Of a DNA stretch of 23,533 nt, positions 23,101 through 23,533 are shown piece after piece. The notes below the pieces were generated by a model. The model searched no databases. It saw only the letters and a list, made by a program, of their open reading frames with translations, and had not been told where the DNA came from. The stretch's first letter is position 1. Every line of letters begins with the position of its first letter. The stretch is taken from assembly GCA_032250895.1 (NCBI GenBank), contig JAVVEZ010000052.1:1-23533 (forward strand). The letters are read 5' to 3'. This stretch comes from JAVVEZ01 sp032250895. GTDB lineage: Bacteria > Pseudomonadota > Gammaproteobacteria > Pseudomonadales > Pseudohongiellaceae. A program made the translations under genes and the position numbers.

Positions 23101-23533
23101 TGAATCTGAACACTGTGTCTTTAAATCTTCCCGGGAAAATGCCGGATGCCGGCGCATCGGCAACCGGGCCCGCCAAGCCTGACAAGCGCTTCAGCCAGGC
23201 CATGGATCAGGTGCCTGCCGCGCCGGGATCGACGCCAGCGGCCCGGGCTCCCCAAAAAGTTCCCGGAGACAATACCGCCATGAACGCCGTGAAAACCCCA
23301 GCCCCTGCGCCGGAAAACCCCAAGACCGAAAATCCAGCCTCTGCGCCGGGAAACTTCAAGACCGGCACGACGGCAGCCGACCCGGAAATCGCAAGCGTCC
23401 TGACGTCTGAAACAATTTCAACAGAAACTTCAGCAGACCTGCCCTTGACCGTCCTGCCCCAGGACCAGGTCGCAAACGTCCCGGTTTCAGAAACGATTTC
23501 AACTGAAACTCCAGCAGACCTGCCCTTGACCGC
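23101..23533 (+). CDS. fliK: Flagellar hook-length control protein FliK, N-terminal part (runs off the right edge)
   Basis: 144 codons are visible with no stop. AGGAG lies 5 bases before the ATG, 27 bases after fliJ. The visible part is Pro/Ala/Thr-rich and disordered-looking, starting MNLNTVSLNLPGKMPDAG, as expected for the FliK ruler region. The conserved C-terminal switch domain is outside the window, so the call rests on composition and on the fliF-G-H-I-J-K order. Near the end, SETISTETSADLPLT is followed 27 residues later by SETISTETPADLPLT, an in-frame repeat that may continue past the edge. A second FliK-like gene lies at 9594-10652. Confidence 0.85.
23406..23533 (+). repeat. In-frame 81-bp-period repeat within fliK
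   Basis: About 45 bases from 23406 recur from 23487 with four differences, a period of 81 bases (27 codons). Most differences are at third positions, so the repeat is not brand new. The array is cut by the window end, so the copy number is unknown. Confidence 0.75.

Overview
This window is a dense flagellar and chemotaxis locus from a motile, GC-rich Gram-negative bacterium. Several features point to a gammaproteobacterium, with a betaproteobacterium as the alternative: FlhD/FlhC-type regulators, CheZ, an enterobacterial-style CheY and FliG, and flagellin ends close to the enterobacterial pattern. The genus cannot be named from this sequence. No RNA gene, CRISPR array, intact insertion sequence or prophage was seen.

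Layout. Positions 1-12948 are almost all minus strand. Read in transcription order they are fliD, fliS, fliT, a FliK-like gene, an FlhB C-terminal homologue (fhlB), flhD, a STAS gene, motA, motB, cheA, cheW, cheB, a chemoreceptor gene, cheY, cheZ and the first 47 codons of flhC. Next comes a minus-strand gene for a PilZ/YcgR-like plus HD-GYP protein (13192-14958). Flagellin fliC follows on the plus strand, then fliE on the minus strand. Finally a plus-strand basal body and export operon, fliF-fliG-fliH-fliI-fliJ-fliK, runs off the right edge.

Regulation visible in the sequence. Five good sigma-28 (FliA) promoter matches sit in front of fliC, fliD, the STAS gene, motA and cheB. A sixth, near-perfect match lies between fliC and fliE with no coding gene of its own. 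The fliE/fliF divergent region holds a candidate FlhDC box.

How the genes work together. FlhD and FlhC would switch on the basal body genes. FliF/FliG/FliE with FliH/FliI/FliJ/FliK build the MS ring, rotor and export apparatus. FliC, FliD, FliS and FliT make and cap the filament. MotA/MotB power rotation. The receptor, CheA, CheW, CheY, CheZ and CheB steer it, and the PilZ/HD-GYP protein probably adds c-di-GMP input.

Main oddities. (1) flhD and flhC are separated by about 8.8 kb of mot/che genes, and each sits at the end of a run of late flagellar genes. (2) CheA lacks the phosphoacceptor P1 (HPt) domain and P2. (3) A YcgR-like PilZ module is fused to an HD-GYP domain whose HH metal-binding pair is replaced by Ala-Asn. 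(4) An orphan sigma-28 promoter fires antisense into fliE. (5) The STAS gene, in the place where flhC would be expected, is bracketed by near-identical 21-bp repeats and followed by a strong ribosome site that leads only to a 6-codon reading frame.
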